From the NCBI RefSeq assembly GCF_945859705.1, contig NC_079135.1, positions 36,505,679-36,569,678 of the forward strand: 64,000 nucleotides of DNA, given 5' to 3'. Shown here in pieces: positions 1 to 12,466 of this stretch. The notes beneath the pieces were generated by a model. It was not told where the DNA came from and did no database searches. It worked only from the letters and a program-made list of their open reading frames with translations. Numbering within the stretch: the first letter of the stretch is position 1; the number at the start of each line of letters is the position of its first letter. The position numbers and the translations under genes are program-made. The stretch is from Episyrphus balteatus (Eukaryota > Arthropoda > Insecta > Diptera > Syrphidae).

Positions 1-2541
1 GTGAGAGTGGATCCTGTCCCATATTCAGCACTCGTGTTCCTGGCTTATATTGTGGAACCTCACCATGTGAGACATAATAATAGAATAGCTGTTGCATGGA
101 CGAGACATATCTTCTCTGTTCGACTGTGAGTGGCTCGTAGCGACCCAAAATAGCTTGCACATCAATATCCACCTTTGCAAGACCATCGGGACCTTCTCCC
201 TGCGTTGCCACATAGAATGGCACTGTTGGCTGCAGGCGAGCATTTGCCAGCAGTGGACAAATTGTTCGGATGTCGGAGATCATTGCAACTAGACCTTGGT
301 AGGTGGCGTTGTATCGTCGGATGGCTTCATCAGTAAGATTGAGGGCACCAATTTTGGTATTTTCAATGTAAGCACGTACTTCTTCTTCTGTCCAGTTGCT
401 GTGACGCATGCGGAGTTTGTCTGTGTGGCTTTCATGTGCTGTGGTTCCCATGACAAGTTTTGGTTTACCAGTAGTTTCTTCTTTCCATACATCAGCTGGA
501 TGCTGTTGGAGAATATTTCCATCAAGAACCAACCATTCATGTCTGGCAGTTGCATTCTCATCTTTGCCAGGGAGATCAGCGGGGAAATGCAACCAGGTGT
601 CTGGAGTTGCTTGCCAAATTTGATTGACAGAAGCCTCTTGCAGACAATTTATATCAGAACATTGCATTTGATTCAAGAAATCCTGATTGCGTCGTTCAGA
701 TTCCATAAGACCACGACCAGGGTAAACCGCTGAACCAGATGTTACCCAAGCACGAGTGTACAAATCTTTAATCTTACGTGATGTTACCAAAGCTGATACC
801 ATTGTTGCCCCAGCTCGATGTCCGAATAGAGTGACAGATTTTGGATCACCTCCAAAGTGGGCAATATTCAGTTTAATCCAATTTAGAGCAGCAACAATGT
901 CAGTGAGAGCATAATTTCCTGATGTCCTTGGGTAGGCACCCTTCGTGAGCACATCCAGAGCTAAGAAACCAAATGCTCCGAGACGGAAGTTTGGTCGAAC
1001 AAAGATGATATCATGTGAGCGGGCGTATCTAGCAGAGGGTCGAAGGATTCCTGGTGAACCTCCAGTGAATGAATCAGCTCCAATGAGGACAACAACTGGC
1101 AGAGGATTGTCATAGCGAATGTGTGGTGTGATAACATCCAAAGTCAGACAGTCTTCTACACCGACCAAGGTGGAATTGCTGAGCATTTGAGAGCACACTT
1201 CTGTGGCATTGTGGGCTTTTAATGTTCCATTCCAGCAATCGTCGATTCCTTCAATAAGCTGGGCGGGTTTAAATCGATTCTCACCAATTGGTGGCAGTGC
1301 ATAGGGAATTCCACGGAATGCGAATGCTCCATCTTCTTTTAAGCCCTCAACCATGCCACATCCGGTTACAGCGTCGATATAACGTCCTTCTCTTAGGGGT
1401 GGTGATGTTTGTGAATCACTGGACAGAACATAGCCAATGACGATGAGCATAACCACAATGAGAAGGATTCCCAGAGTTATTAGAGCATCATCCACAGAGC
1501 AACGGTATGACCGAATACGATCAAAGCATGAGATTACTTCTTCTTCCTCTTCGGATTTCTGAAAGAAAAAAATGAATTAAAATTATTTTTTGAAAGTTCC
1601 CTTTGTTATATTTAAAGATGGTGGCCTTACCTCAGTTTTAATCTCTTGACTTCCCTTCGCTTTGCTAACATCATCATCCTTTTTTGTTGGCGCTTTATCG
1701 ACTGTATCTTGGTCCTTCAGTGAATCATCTAATGTCTCCATGGAAGCTAGTCCAGCTTTGGTGCCTGGACCATTTCCAAGTTCGACATCGTCGTCAGTCT
1801 TTTTCTTTGGAATCATATTGGCAATTGGGAGTTTGATTGCATTCAATAGTCCGCGCTTTTGTGGTGGTCCATTATTTTCATCAGCTGCTTCGGCGGTTAA
1901 ATCTTAAAAAAATAAGCAATCATTATTATAGACGATATAATCAATAAAGACACAACAAACTTACCACTTTTGGCTGTATCATCAGCGGATGGCTTAGGTT
2001 TTCGCACAAAGAAACTTCTAATCCTGTCACCCAAACCGGGTCTTTGTTTCTCATCGTTCTTGTTGATGGGTTTCTCTTCGACCGTTGGCGATGTCTCCTT
2101 GGGCTCTTTTTCTAATAGCTCGCCCTCGGCGCCATCTCCATCACCACGTGGTTTAGCTTTCATAAAAAATCCTGGCATCTTAATACCACCGATGGGGATT
2201 TTCTTTGGTTTGACTTCTCGTCCCTCTTTTGTGACTGGATTTAATTTGTTGTTTTCGGTGTCATTGGAAGAATTATTTGTTTTGTTATCATCTGCTGCTC
2301 CTCCGCCTGGTGCTGCTGCCTCGGGTATATTGATTATTTCTTCGCCATTGGGTGTTTTCTTTTCTTTTTCTGGTGTTGGACTTCTTCGTTTTGTTGTCAC
2401 CGTTGAGGAGTCATCTATTGCAGATGTTGTGATTTTTGATTCGAGCATTTTGTCAGTTTCTTTAGGTTCTTCAGCTTCGGGATGATGATCGTGTGATTGT
2501 GGTTCTGTTGGGGGTGTTTCTTTTTCTTCCAATTCGCCCAT
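1..2541 (-). CDS. Nrt: Neurotactin, 3' end cut by window edge (exons 2541-1965, 1902-1631, 1558-<1)
   Basis: Neurotactin is a type II single-pass cell-surface adhesion protein of developing fly neurons and epithelia; in Drosophila its partner is the secreted Ig protein Amalgam. Joining the exons at GT/AG sites gives one frame of 802 complete codons. It starts MGELEEKETPPTE, as in Drosophila, then has a charged cytoplasmic tail (about 1-307) with conserved blocks EVKPKKIPIGG, LLNAIKLPIANMIPKKK and ETLDDSLKDQDTVD. A hydrophobic span (about 308-328) is followed by PPLREGRY, containing an LRE tripeptide, and a cholinesterase-like domain with EDCL (418-421) and several N-glycosylation sites. The serine elbow reads GHRAG (529-533), so Arg531 replaces the catalytic Ser and the domain should be enzymatically dead, as known for this family. 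Introns are 62 and 72 nt (phases 1 and 0). Drosophila Nrt is about 846 residues; the C-terminus, a few tens of residues, is off the window. Identification rests on recall of the Drosophila protein, not a search. Confidence 0.96.
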
Positions 2542-2601
2542 TGCCTGAATTGTTTATCTATTTGTTAATATTTTTTTTTGTCTCTAAATTTTGTAGAAGT
2601 T
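2542..2601 (-). other. Nrt: 5'-UTR part of the first coding exon of Nrt
   Basis: These 60 nt lie between the predicted 3' splice site at 2602-2603 and the Nrt start codon. They are A-rich and contain no upstream ATG. The start is fixed by homology of the N-terminus to Drosophila Nrt. Confidence 0.7.
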
Positions 2602-2640
2602 CTGAAATTGGAAAAAATATAAAAAATGTTAGTTTGCTTG
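2602..2640 (-). promoter_or_regulatory. 3' splice site and branch point of the Nrt 5'-UTR intron
   Basis: Read on the minus strand, a CTAAC branch-point match (2628-2632) is followed by a T-rich tract and TTTCAG ending at 2602. Branch point to AG is about 26 nt, within the normal range. This means the Nrt transcript has an upstream noncoding exon at higher coordinates and that the DNA to the right is intron for an unknown distance. Confidence 0.75.
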
Positions 2641-5600
2641 CAAACACAATTATAAGACAATTTGTAAGGAACCTTAATTGCTACGTTAGGATCTAGGATC
2701 TATCATTGCCACAGTATGAACTCGTTATGAGAGAATATTTGAAAAAGGACGATGTATTTATAGAGTGACATTAGTTTCATAATGAAATGCAGGTAAATTC
2801 CTTTTTCTTTAAGGAAGCGCAGAGCAATAAAAACTCGTTTTACGCCGCAGGAAGATTTTTACCTGGTTGCCTACCAAAAGCCAGGTAGTTGGGGGTGATT
2901 TTAATGATTTGTGCAAACATTCTTATTTTTATTTTTTCATCTGGCCAAAGAAAGAAAATACATTTTAATGCTCAAGGATTATGGTTTGTTTGGCATATTT
3001 GTTCTGAGAAAAATAAATCGACCAAAAAGGGGCGTGTTGGAAAATTATTAAGAAGCATATTTTTACCACATGTAATGGAATTTTGACAAAATGTCTTAAA
3101 TGACCTGGAAAAGACAAAATTTATTGAGTGGAATTTTCATCACGTACATATGTTGGCTATGATTTGAATAAAAATTAATTTATGAAAAACGCAATGCAAA
3201 TGAAAGGGACGATAACCAAATGCGACACAGGCAAGAAAGTAGAAATAGATATTTGAATTCAAGAACGATGAATTAAGTTGAAGGACGTTTAAGTATCTTC
3301 AGTGAAATGGAAATCCAAAAGTTTGTTGAAATGTAAAAGGAAGAAAATTGAATTTAATTCGAGCCTGTTGTGGATTGACAAAAGGCGGATTTCTCAAAAA
3401 AAATGCAATAGCTTTGTGTCATTTATGGTGCAAGCAGATTATGATATACGTAAACATTTGAAAAATTTCCTGGGTGCAATTTCAAAATTGAAATGCAAGG
3501 GTGTGTGTTGGAGTATTGGCTAAAAAGCATCTGAATTTCAGGAAGTCGAGAAACAATCAAGAGGTTTTAATGTAACTAAGAGTATGAGTGATAAGCGTTT
3601 GGTTCTTGGACAGTGGCTGAATGTCTAGTGCGTGTGCCGATGGAAATTTTTTTTATTCATACTTTCAGTTGTGCAGGAGAAATTTTTATGGCAAAGGACT
3701 CCTTGGGGGAAATTGATGGAAAACAAATATTGGCAGACGGAAAGTTCAAAAGGCTAAGAGTTCAGTAATAAAAGAAGATAATAAACCATGGATGTACCAT
3801 AAACAACATAAGGGATTCGTTACTCCACTAGGCATCATAATGCCTATGATTACATAAAGTACAAAATAAATTCAATGTCCACTACGCGTAATTTATGTTT
3901 ATAAAGTGTGACAGAAATTTCAAAAGCAGTTGAATCTGGTGCATAGTCATGACTATGGATCACCTAGGACTAATTCACTTCCTCGGTCGAGGTATTCTTT
4001 TTTTTACTTTTGTCAGTGAAGCGGCAAAAGATATAAGTTTTTTGGCTTATATAAAAAAGTGGGAAACGCCGATGTGCAAAAGTTTCAAAATAAAATTGTT
4101 GATGTTGAAAAATTAAGTTTTTTTTTTTTTTGCTTCTGTGACTTATTTCCTGTAGACTTAAAGACAGTCTTCAAAGATTAAAAGAATATGTTTGTGGCAC
4201 ATTTTTAGAACGTTCTCGTCATTTTTTAGGTTAGGCAAACCTTCATTTCATCAAGGTGGAAAAACTAGGCCTGAAGTTATGTCTTTAGGTAACGAGAGAA
4301 AGTTTCGTTTAATATAGAGAACAGACTCTAAAAAAGCTTTACTATATGAAGTTTTCAAGACTTTGTTTTCAAGAAAATTAATTCAATTTAAATAATATCG
4401 AAAAGAAAGTAATAAAAGACGGAATTTATAAAAAAATCTTGAAGAGCTATTTGAATTTAATGCTTGGTCACTTAGAGATTTATTTTTTTCTGGAATGGGA
4501 ATATTATATGGATTTAAGATGTCATTTATGTCATCACAGAAGTTGACTCAAAAGCCCAGGGATTTCTGTATTAATACTTTTCCACACAAACATATTCAAA
4601 TAAAAAACCACTTGAAAGACTTGAACATTAATCCTAATTTATGTTGAAATTATACCTCCAATAAAGCCATTACCAAGAAAATCAATGCCATCGTAGAATA
4701 ATGCAGTTAATCCGCTTGCTCTGAAGTTCGTTTTAATTTTTTATTATGAGAAAAAATCTTAAAAGTACAATAAACTCTTAAGCAGCACTTCATCTCCACT
4801 AAGCTATGAAATGGAATTTTAAATGACAGTTTTCAAAAGTGCACCAAACACACTCAGTAACCCACCCATGTGATGGTGAATAGTGAAGCATTTAAATAGA
4901 TAAATACTCGTATATCCTCCTCCATCTATCCTCATGCAATCACACAAGTGTGCGCTACGATTTAATTGCGTTTTGAACAAAAGTAGATATAAATCTTTTA
5001 TCTTGCTGTGGTGACGGTCGTAGGCCTTGAGCTCTATCTCTCTAAACTAATGGCAATTTTAAATACAAAGAAAGTACATAACAATCGCAACGACACTTTA
5101 GGACTTATAAACTGGCGCCGAATGGAAATACAAAGAAGATAAAACAAAAAAAAATAATAACAAATGCGAATTTGTATGTTCCATCATTGAAAATAGATTT
5201 CCTGTGCAATTAAGTGCATTGTAAGTATCCACTGGATGTAACAATGACACGCAGGTTTATTGCACACCTTTTTGTATACGTTTTTTTTTGTTGCTTCTCT
5301 CATTTTGTATGCAATGATTCAGCAGCATTAAAAGGGAAGGAAGTGCAAACTTGAACTAATGGTTGGATGGCTGGTAATTATGATGATGACTCCTCTTAGG
5401 TTGTATGTGTTTCGCTAAATTTTCTACATTTTGTGGAAGAATATGCTTAATGGTGGCTTTGGGCTCAGAAAAAAACGAAAAAAAGGGTTAAGTATGGAAA
5501 ACATTTCAAATTTGCCAATGAAACCAACTTAAATTCGGATAGAAATTAAAACTGAAACATTTTCACAAACTATTTGATATAAATATATGCTCATTTGCAC

Positions 5601-8600
5601 TCAAACTAAGTTCTATGCATAAGTGGTCATCCTTCAGTTTTCGAATAATTATGAATGTTTGTGCGGTGCTGACCGAATTCAGAGAATTCATAATGACGGC
5701 GTGCTCATAATAGGGGAGTTGATACTTTTTGCCTAGTTTTCGTCCACTTTTGCTTTCGAAGTGGAACAGAGCTCTCGGCCGCAGCTCATTAAAATGAATT
5801 TAATATAGCTTGGAGTTTTTGTACACTTAGCTATTTGTTTTTATTTTTTGTTTTATACTATTGAAATAGCATGGTACAATAAATTATGAAGAAACAAAAT
5901 ACATTAGAGAGTAGGATTGAGTAATTACAAGGGACACACAAATTTCATAAGTTGTATGCACACTCCAAATTCTATTTACAATTTCAAAAATTGTGTTTTT
6001 TTTTTTCTCTGAAAGGCGAGTACTCACAAAAGAGTCAAAATTTGTGCCCATCCCGACAAATTCTACAAACACAACACTTTCGAGCAAAAACATGAGATTG
6101 TTGACTCGAAGTTGTTGGGCTTTAGATATGTAGACATCAAAAATAAAATGAATATATATGTACTTCAAAGCGTTTTCATTTTGTTATCCGGAAACGTCTT
6201 GGAAGTGTTTTGAAAGGGTTTTTTCACAGCCGATGATAGTTATTTTTCCAAAAAGAAGGTAAATCCGAAATACGGTTTCAAAATTGAAAAAAAAAGTGTT
6301 GCGATTTTTCCGTTCTGAATCCGCGATCGAATGTTTTTTAGATTCCGATATGGGTACCAAGGAATTGAGACAAAAACAAATCAGTTCGGCGCATTTTTTT
6401 TTCAGACTTAAAGCATATTTTTTTGTCTGAGAAAAATTCAACACACGGTGTTTGAGGGAAAGAGCAGGAAGGCGAAAAGGTGTTGAAAGCCTTCGATTTT
6501 AAATATTATGTATAATAGGAATCTGTTTATATTAAGCTTCATGTAGTTTTTGAAACATCAAACTGAGAAATTGCCCAGGTCTAATTGCATAAGGGTGCCA
6601 AAGAATAGGTTGAACATTTTGGTATTATCGGAATACATAAGACACATAAGAGAACTTTTGACGATAATTTCGATACAGTTTGTAGAGAGTATGGAAAGAA
6701 GAATACCTGAGTGGCTTTCTTGAGGAACCACTCGGCCGATAAAAAACCTTGAACGATCGAAAAACAATTGCCTTCAAACTAAAGTATTTGCAACTTAATT
6801 ATAATGCTTACACTAGCAGCCTAACCTGTATACTGGTTTTGTTGTCAGTAAATAAAAGCATGTGCAAAACTAATATTAAAATTTGTAATCGATATTATGC
6901 TTTTAAATCAAATAAATATTAATTTTCAATGTTTCCCACATGTTTTTATTTTGCTCTTAAATAACAACTTCATCTATAAACAGTGCGTTTGTTATTTTCT
7001 ATCTGTCTAAATGTTTAATTTTTTTCTCCAAATAAAACTATCTCTATTAAATTATTTGTTTATTTTATACTCAATCAAAAAAATTATTTAAATGCAAACA
7101 AACTTGTATGCATCAACTAAACATTCCCGAAAATTTCATAAGCAAAAAAAAAAAATAAACATTTTACGAGTTTCCGTCTGGGCACGTTTTCAAAACAAAT
7201 CCAAATATTGCACTCTGAAATGTTTTGTTTCCTAAGTATATTTTAATTTCTTTCATTTTAATTGCTTTCAAAAACATTATTTTTTGAATACTTAATGCAC
7301 ATAATATGTAAGTATGCAATTGATGGGGTATATGTTTTCCTTTTTTCTAATACAGACACGCAAACCTATTAAAGGCACACACCACAAGCTGGTATTTGAA
7401 AGCTTTAATACAACTTGGCTAGACTTTACCTTTATATAAATTACCGTGTTTTCTTTTCTTATCATACGCACTATCAAATTGAATTAATCATTCAAACACA
7501 CAAAGTGGACGAACAACCTGCCAGGGGTTCCCTCTTTATTAAGAGGTATGTTATGAAAAATGTCCGAGACGGCGGCGGCGACTTGACGGTCTCACAATGT
7601 CTATATTTTTCAAATCTACATTGCGTGTTTATCCAAACGATAAAAAAAAACATACCAAGAGTGTGTGTTATGATTTTATGAATAAGTGTATTCCCCTGAT
7701 AAAGTTCTTTTTTGTGTATTTTTTTGTAGATACATTCCATTAAGTGTAGCCTGATGGGTTCTTTCAATTTTAACCACGCAAATGACATTAAATTCACCTT
7801 AATTGAGCTGCAAATGATAAAAATCAACCGAAAAAATGCATTTTAAGGGTTGAAATTGAAATTTACCCCCAAAACAATTACGATCAATGTAAAACTCATT
7901 TTGTTTTATCAAAAAAAGAAAAAATAATGACAGGTAAAAATCCTGTATCAAATTTCACATTGTAGGTACCTAATTCATTAATACCATGGATATGATACTA
8001 TCTATACCATTTCAGAAACTATAGAGCACGTCAATGTGAGCTAAGAAAGAAGAAGCTTACTTCAGTTAGTGGTTTTCGGTTAAAATAAAGGGACTTATCT
8101 CTTCTTTCGAAAAATGAAGAAGGGTTGTTATGGTATAGTGACTAGTGTGACTTATGAAATTCTTAAAGCCTCATCTAATCTTTGGACAAATTGCTAATGT
8201 TGTTAAGCAGCGTCGTTGTCGTTGTCATCGGTTGACAGTGACAGATCGATAACTAGAATGTGAGTTTCAATCGAGTTTCCGTGTCGGAAACGTAATTAGG
8301 TCTTTGCACCCTCCATTCTATTCTATGCTACTGAACTGCTATATTCTCTCTATTGTTAAACAGGAACTATAGAAACATGTTTTTTGTTCTATAAAACTGC
8401 ATCTGTTTTCTTTTCTCTTTTTTTTTTTTTAATTAATTAGAGTTGGCGGGCTACCGACCGATGGTGACCCTTATTGTGCGGTCAGCTGGCGTATAAAATC
8501 GAAATAGCTTGTGTTCTGTCTAATTTTAATTTGTTTCGCTATTGCGGTACATTTTTCTTTTACTCTTGTCCAAAGGATGGGTAGTATTTTTAGAAATTGA

Positions 8601-9639
8601 TAGTTTCAACTTATTAATTGGAGTATATTTATTATAAGAAGAATGAAAAAAAGCCGCATAGTTTGTTTAAAGGGGTTATTATAATTCTATTTCTATCCCA
8701 GTATGAGTTTTAAAAATATAAGCTTAATGTATTAGATTATTATCACCCTATTTGATGCCTTTAAACAGCAGTTATTAAGTTTGTATAAATTTATGTAGAT
8801 TTCTTAATCGGCTTTTCACATAAAATTGCATTGGCGTGAAATAACTTTCGAACTTAAAAGTTAGTTAGAAATGAAAAAAATTATTTGAATAAGCAAAAGC
8901 AATCCCAATTTTGCGATCCTTGGTCAAATGAGTTTGGTTAAGTGAGTGAAATATATTTTTAAAATCGTTCATGCGAAGATATAAGCTTGAAACTCATGCA
9001 AAGTATATGATGTAGAAAATAATATTGGTTTTATAGGAAAGACCGGTATTTTTAAATGTTATAACTTTCATGAAAAAAAGTATGATGATCAAATGCAAAC
9101 AGAAAATTTAAAGTTTGGATTTGAGATTGAAATTTTATAGGTAGGCCTACTGTATCCAGATTCAAATGTCTGACATGTTTAAGAACCCCGTGATGGTGAT
9201 ATGGTTAGTCCGATCGATTTTTACGCTCCTGCGAGGAATTGATAAAGTTCTCCAAGACTATCACAGACATGAATCGTTTTAAATTCGTTTCTGCTTTCGG
9301 ACTCGGCAGTAAATTCTAGATCCCTTCCATTCTTGCAAATTAATTACACGCACACAAGAATATTTAGCCTCTAGGCATTGCTCTTTCATGGAACATCGAA
9401 ATTAATTTTTTGGGGTCGGGTATAATATTTTTTTTTTTTGGTGTTGCATAAGTATAACCGCATTGCATTATCATACTAAATAAATGTTTTTGTAAAAATT
9501 GATATGGTTTGAACATAATTTTTGGTGATAATAAGTCATCGGTCGGCATTTTTTAATCAGGGTACTCTGGAGAGTGCATATCCATTTTTGTCTTCGAGAT
9601 CAAAAACATTACTAAATTTGACAATTATGAGCATGAATA
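2641..9639. other. Gene-free AT-rich DNA, probably Nrt first intron
   Basis: No ORF here has coding character. The stretch holds poly-A/T tracts (for example about 4119-4131, 5279-5288, 8408-8430, 9428-9440) and a small hairpin near 5741-5764 (CCACTTTTGC...GAAGTGG). I recognise no transposon with defined ends and no RNA gene. Confidence 0.5.
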
Positions 9640-10578
9640 AACATAAACTCTTCTTATGACTTAAAAATATTTAAAATAATAAAAAGTGTTAGTGATTGTT
9701 TGGAGTTACAGAAAGATATTGAAGTTTTTGAAAAATGGTGCATGCAAAATGACCTCCGTCTTAATTTTTCTAAGTGTTCTGTTATGTCTTACTGTCGTTT
9801 ATCGAGTCCAATAATTTTTGATTATTTTTTAGGAGGGTCAAAATTGTCCAGAGTAAGCGAAATAAAAGACTTGGGCGTAGTTTTCGATGAAAAATTAACT
9901 TTTGAACCTCATGTTTCTTGTATTGTCTCAAAAGCTAGTTCTATGTTAGGGTTTCTTAAAAGAAATTCTTCAGACTTTAAGGACCCTTACACTCTTAAAG
10001 CTGTATTTTGTTCAATTGTTCGTCCTTTGCTTGAATATTGTTCTGTCATTTGGAGTCCCGATACAAAAAAACTCACAAAAAGAATTGAAAAGGTCCAGAA
10101 AAATTTCTTAAGGTTTGCTCTGAGGCATTTTTCTTTTAATAGTAATACCGATCAGAATTATAAAAGCAGATGTCTTATGCTTGGAATACAGACCCTTGAA
10201 TCAAGACGAAAGATGTATAATGTAATGTTTATTCGTGATATTCTTTGTAATGACATTGACTGCTCAGAATTACTCTCTTTAGTTCAAATATATGCTCCTA
10301 GTAGGCCAATGAGGATGAGACAGTTAATTTTTGAAATTCCCCATTCAACCAATTATGGACAGCGTGAGCCAATTTCCCATTGCTGTAAACATTTTAATTT
10401 CTTTTATAATGAACTTGATCTTTGTATGTCTAGATATCAATTTAAATCTATTTTGATTAATTTGTTGCAAAATTCTATTTAAAACAATTTTTGTTGAAAA
10501 TTTGAATTAATATTTTATTCTTAAGCAAAATCTGATGATTGTAATTTATCGTAGATTTGAATAAATAAATAAATAAAA
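9640..10578 (+). mobile_element. 5'-truncated non-LTR retrotransposon (Jockey/CR1 group)
   Basis: A fragment of reverse transcriptase begins at the remains of the catalytic YADD box and runs to the ORF stop at 10482. It is followed by a short AT-rich 3' UTR and an (ATAA)n tail ending at about 10578. Missing 5' sequence plus an A-rich simple tail is the normal product of target-primed reverse transcription. The upstream boundary is not sharp and I could not confirm a target-site duplication. Confidence 0.8.
9655..10482 (+). pseudogene. C-terminal fragment of a non-LTR reverse transcriptase
   Basis: About 275 residues are open. The frame opens at the damaged active-site box: YDLKIF where YADDLKIF is expected, a deletion of a few bases. 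Then come LNFSKC, IKDLGVVFDEKLTF, a thumb motif RPLLEYCSVIWSP, and RIEKVQKNFLRFAL, all typical of Jockey/CR1-type enzymes. The frame downstream is intact to a TAA, so this copy is fairly young, but without the palm domain it cannot be active. Confidence 0.85.
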
Positions 10579-10759
10579 TGGTTGTTCAAAAATTTTTAAT
10601 TGGATCAATCCGCGACAAGAACGGGCTACTATATACAATATATTTTTTTGGAGCTTGAAACGGTTCCAAAAATGGTAACTAGCTTGAATCGCCAAATTTC
10701 TGAAAATCATTATAAAACTTTGGATCTTGTCTTAAAATTGATTAAAAAGTTAACTAATA

Positions 10760-11282
10760 GCGTTTTCGTTTGGTAATTCTTAGAAGTGTCCGGGACCGCC
10801 CGATCCGGAATGATCAAACTAGCATACTTTTTTTAATTCTGAAGTTTTGGTTTCTTTGTACCTATTTATGAAACGTCCAATGCGAACGTCTGATGAGAGC
10901 TTTGTTTTGTTCATTTTGTTTTGATTATTATTATTAGAAACTTCTACCAGAAATTACTTATCACTTGAGGAAGATGATGATGAAGCGTGTGACGCCATAT
11001 TATTCCATAAGTTATCTATTTTTTGTTTATTTTAATGAAAATTAAAGTTTGTGCATGGTTAAAAATCTTAAAATTTAGAATTGAACAACAAACAATGATA
11101 TTTCATTTCTTTGATGTCTTAAGTGTGAAATGTGTGCGTGATTCTCGTTTTGATTCTGCCTCAAAATCCGAAATCGATTTTCTCTTCTTTTCAGAATTAG
11201 AACTGTCATTGAGTGTCAAACGAACAGTTTCAGAATCGTTCGGAATAATTCCGGACAGTCCCGGACGACCAAACGAAAATGC
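10760..11282. mobile_element. MITE, GCGTTTTCGTTTGG family, copy 1
   Basis: A 523-bp segment with terminal inverted repeats GCGTTTTCGTTTGGT / ACCAAACGAAAATGC, flanked by TA on both sides (10758-10759, 11283-11284). GTCCGGGAC-type sequence lies just inside both ends. The right half matches the left half of the copy at 15046-15511 in inverse orientation. There is no transposase. TA targets suggest the Tc1/mariner superfamily, but that is inference. Confidence 0.8.
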
Positions 11283-11284
11283 TA

Positions 11285-12283
11285 TAAGAATTACTTTATT
11301 TAGGCTGCATCACTCAGTTTTCTAGAGAAAAAGGTATATGACATTTTGACGTTAGCGTCAAAAGCGAAGTCCCTCATAACTCTGATATTCCACTAAGATA
11401 TCGAATTTCGATATCAGTCGCTAAAACTAATAAACATCGATCGTATTTATAGTTTTGAAATTAATTAATTGAATTGTATCTAAACTAGCAACTTTCGAAA
11501 AAAAACAAACAAAATAAAGTATAATTTCTAGTGTTTTTTTTAACACATTGTCAATAGTTGAAGTGTATACAAAAATGATCGGAAGTATTTTCCTAACGAC
11601 AAAAAAAAAGAATAAACAAAAACCCAAAATCAAAATGCAAATGAATTCCAAATTTATTAGTACCGAAAAAAAACAACATTAATCAAGACCTAGTTGTTTA
11701 TTAATTTATTGTATATACAACAATAAATCTAGAGAGGTAAAGGTTGACAGTTGTTAGTGCATTCTCTAATTAAGCACTTCCTTAGCCCACAACTCCTAAA
11801 TATACCACAAGCACTTTTAAAATGGTTCACGAATGACTGGTTTTTTTTTTTATTTTTTGTGTGTTAAAAAAAACAACTCTATTTTTTCTTTGTCAACAAT
11901 CTATTTTATGAGTCGGTCCCCTCTTTAAAGTCCCATCAAATGCACACCTAATGAGTCTCGACAAATAATACCCCTCGACTCGACTCAAATTCGATGACAC
12001 TAATGTGACTGTTAAGTGTTTGCTTAGTGCTCATGAAGTTGTTAGAAAAACCAAATTGATATGCTCTCGTGCCGCTCAATTGATTATGGAAACAGAAAAC
12101 ATCAACGAGCCTATCATATAGCGTTGGCGGTATCCTATTTTGTGGTTATATGGCCGTGAATTTTGTTTCGTTTCTTGAGCAAACATATTTTTTTTTGTAT
12201 TTTTTAGAGAAAACATTAAAAATCCCCTCAAATTGAAAAAGTGTAAACAAACCCTTATCGACAAGATCGCCCCTTCAAGCAAA
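11285..12283. other. Gene-free AT-rich stretch
   Basis: No coding sequence seen. It contains a perfect 19-bp palindrome, GATATCGAATTTCGATATC (11397-11415), a TGACGTTAGCGTCA hairpin just upstream, and poly-A/T tracts. Confidence 0.4.
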
Positions 12284-12466
12284 CAGGTCCGACCTCGGTC
12301 CGAATCCGCTCCGCCTGAGGCGGAGCTGAGTCCGACTTCGGATCAGAAACTGGTCCGAAGGCGGCTCAAATTAGTATGGAAATTATAATCACCGCGAAGT
12401 CGATTGCATATGTATTGGTGTGGTGAAAATCTCCATTCCGAGAAAACGGAGCCGAAGGCGGACCTG
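12284..12466. repeat. GC-rich inverted-repeat island
   Basis: A 183-bp block far richer in G+C than its surroundings. Its ends are imperfect inverted repeats (CAGGTCCGACCTCGG... / ...CCGAAGGCGGACCTG). Inside are the hairpin CTCCGCCTGAGGCGGAG (12310-12326) and repeated GGTCCGA and CCGAAG modules. It may be a short transposon of unknown family; no target duplication is clear. Confidence 0.55.

Noticed and set aside
296..2485. Plus-strand ORFs such as 296-733 and 1970-2485
   Set aside because: Antisense shadows of the Nrt coding exons.
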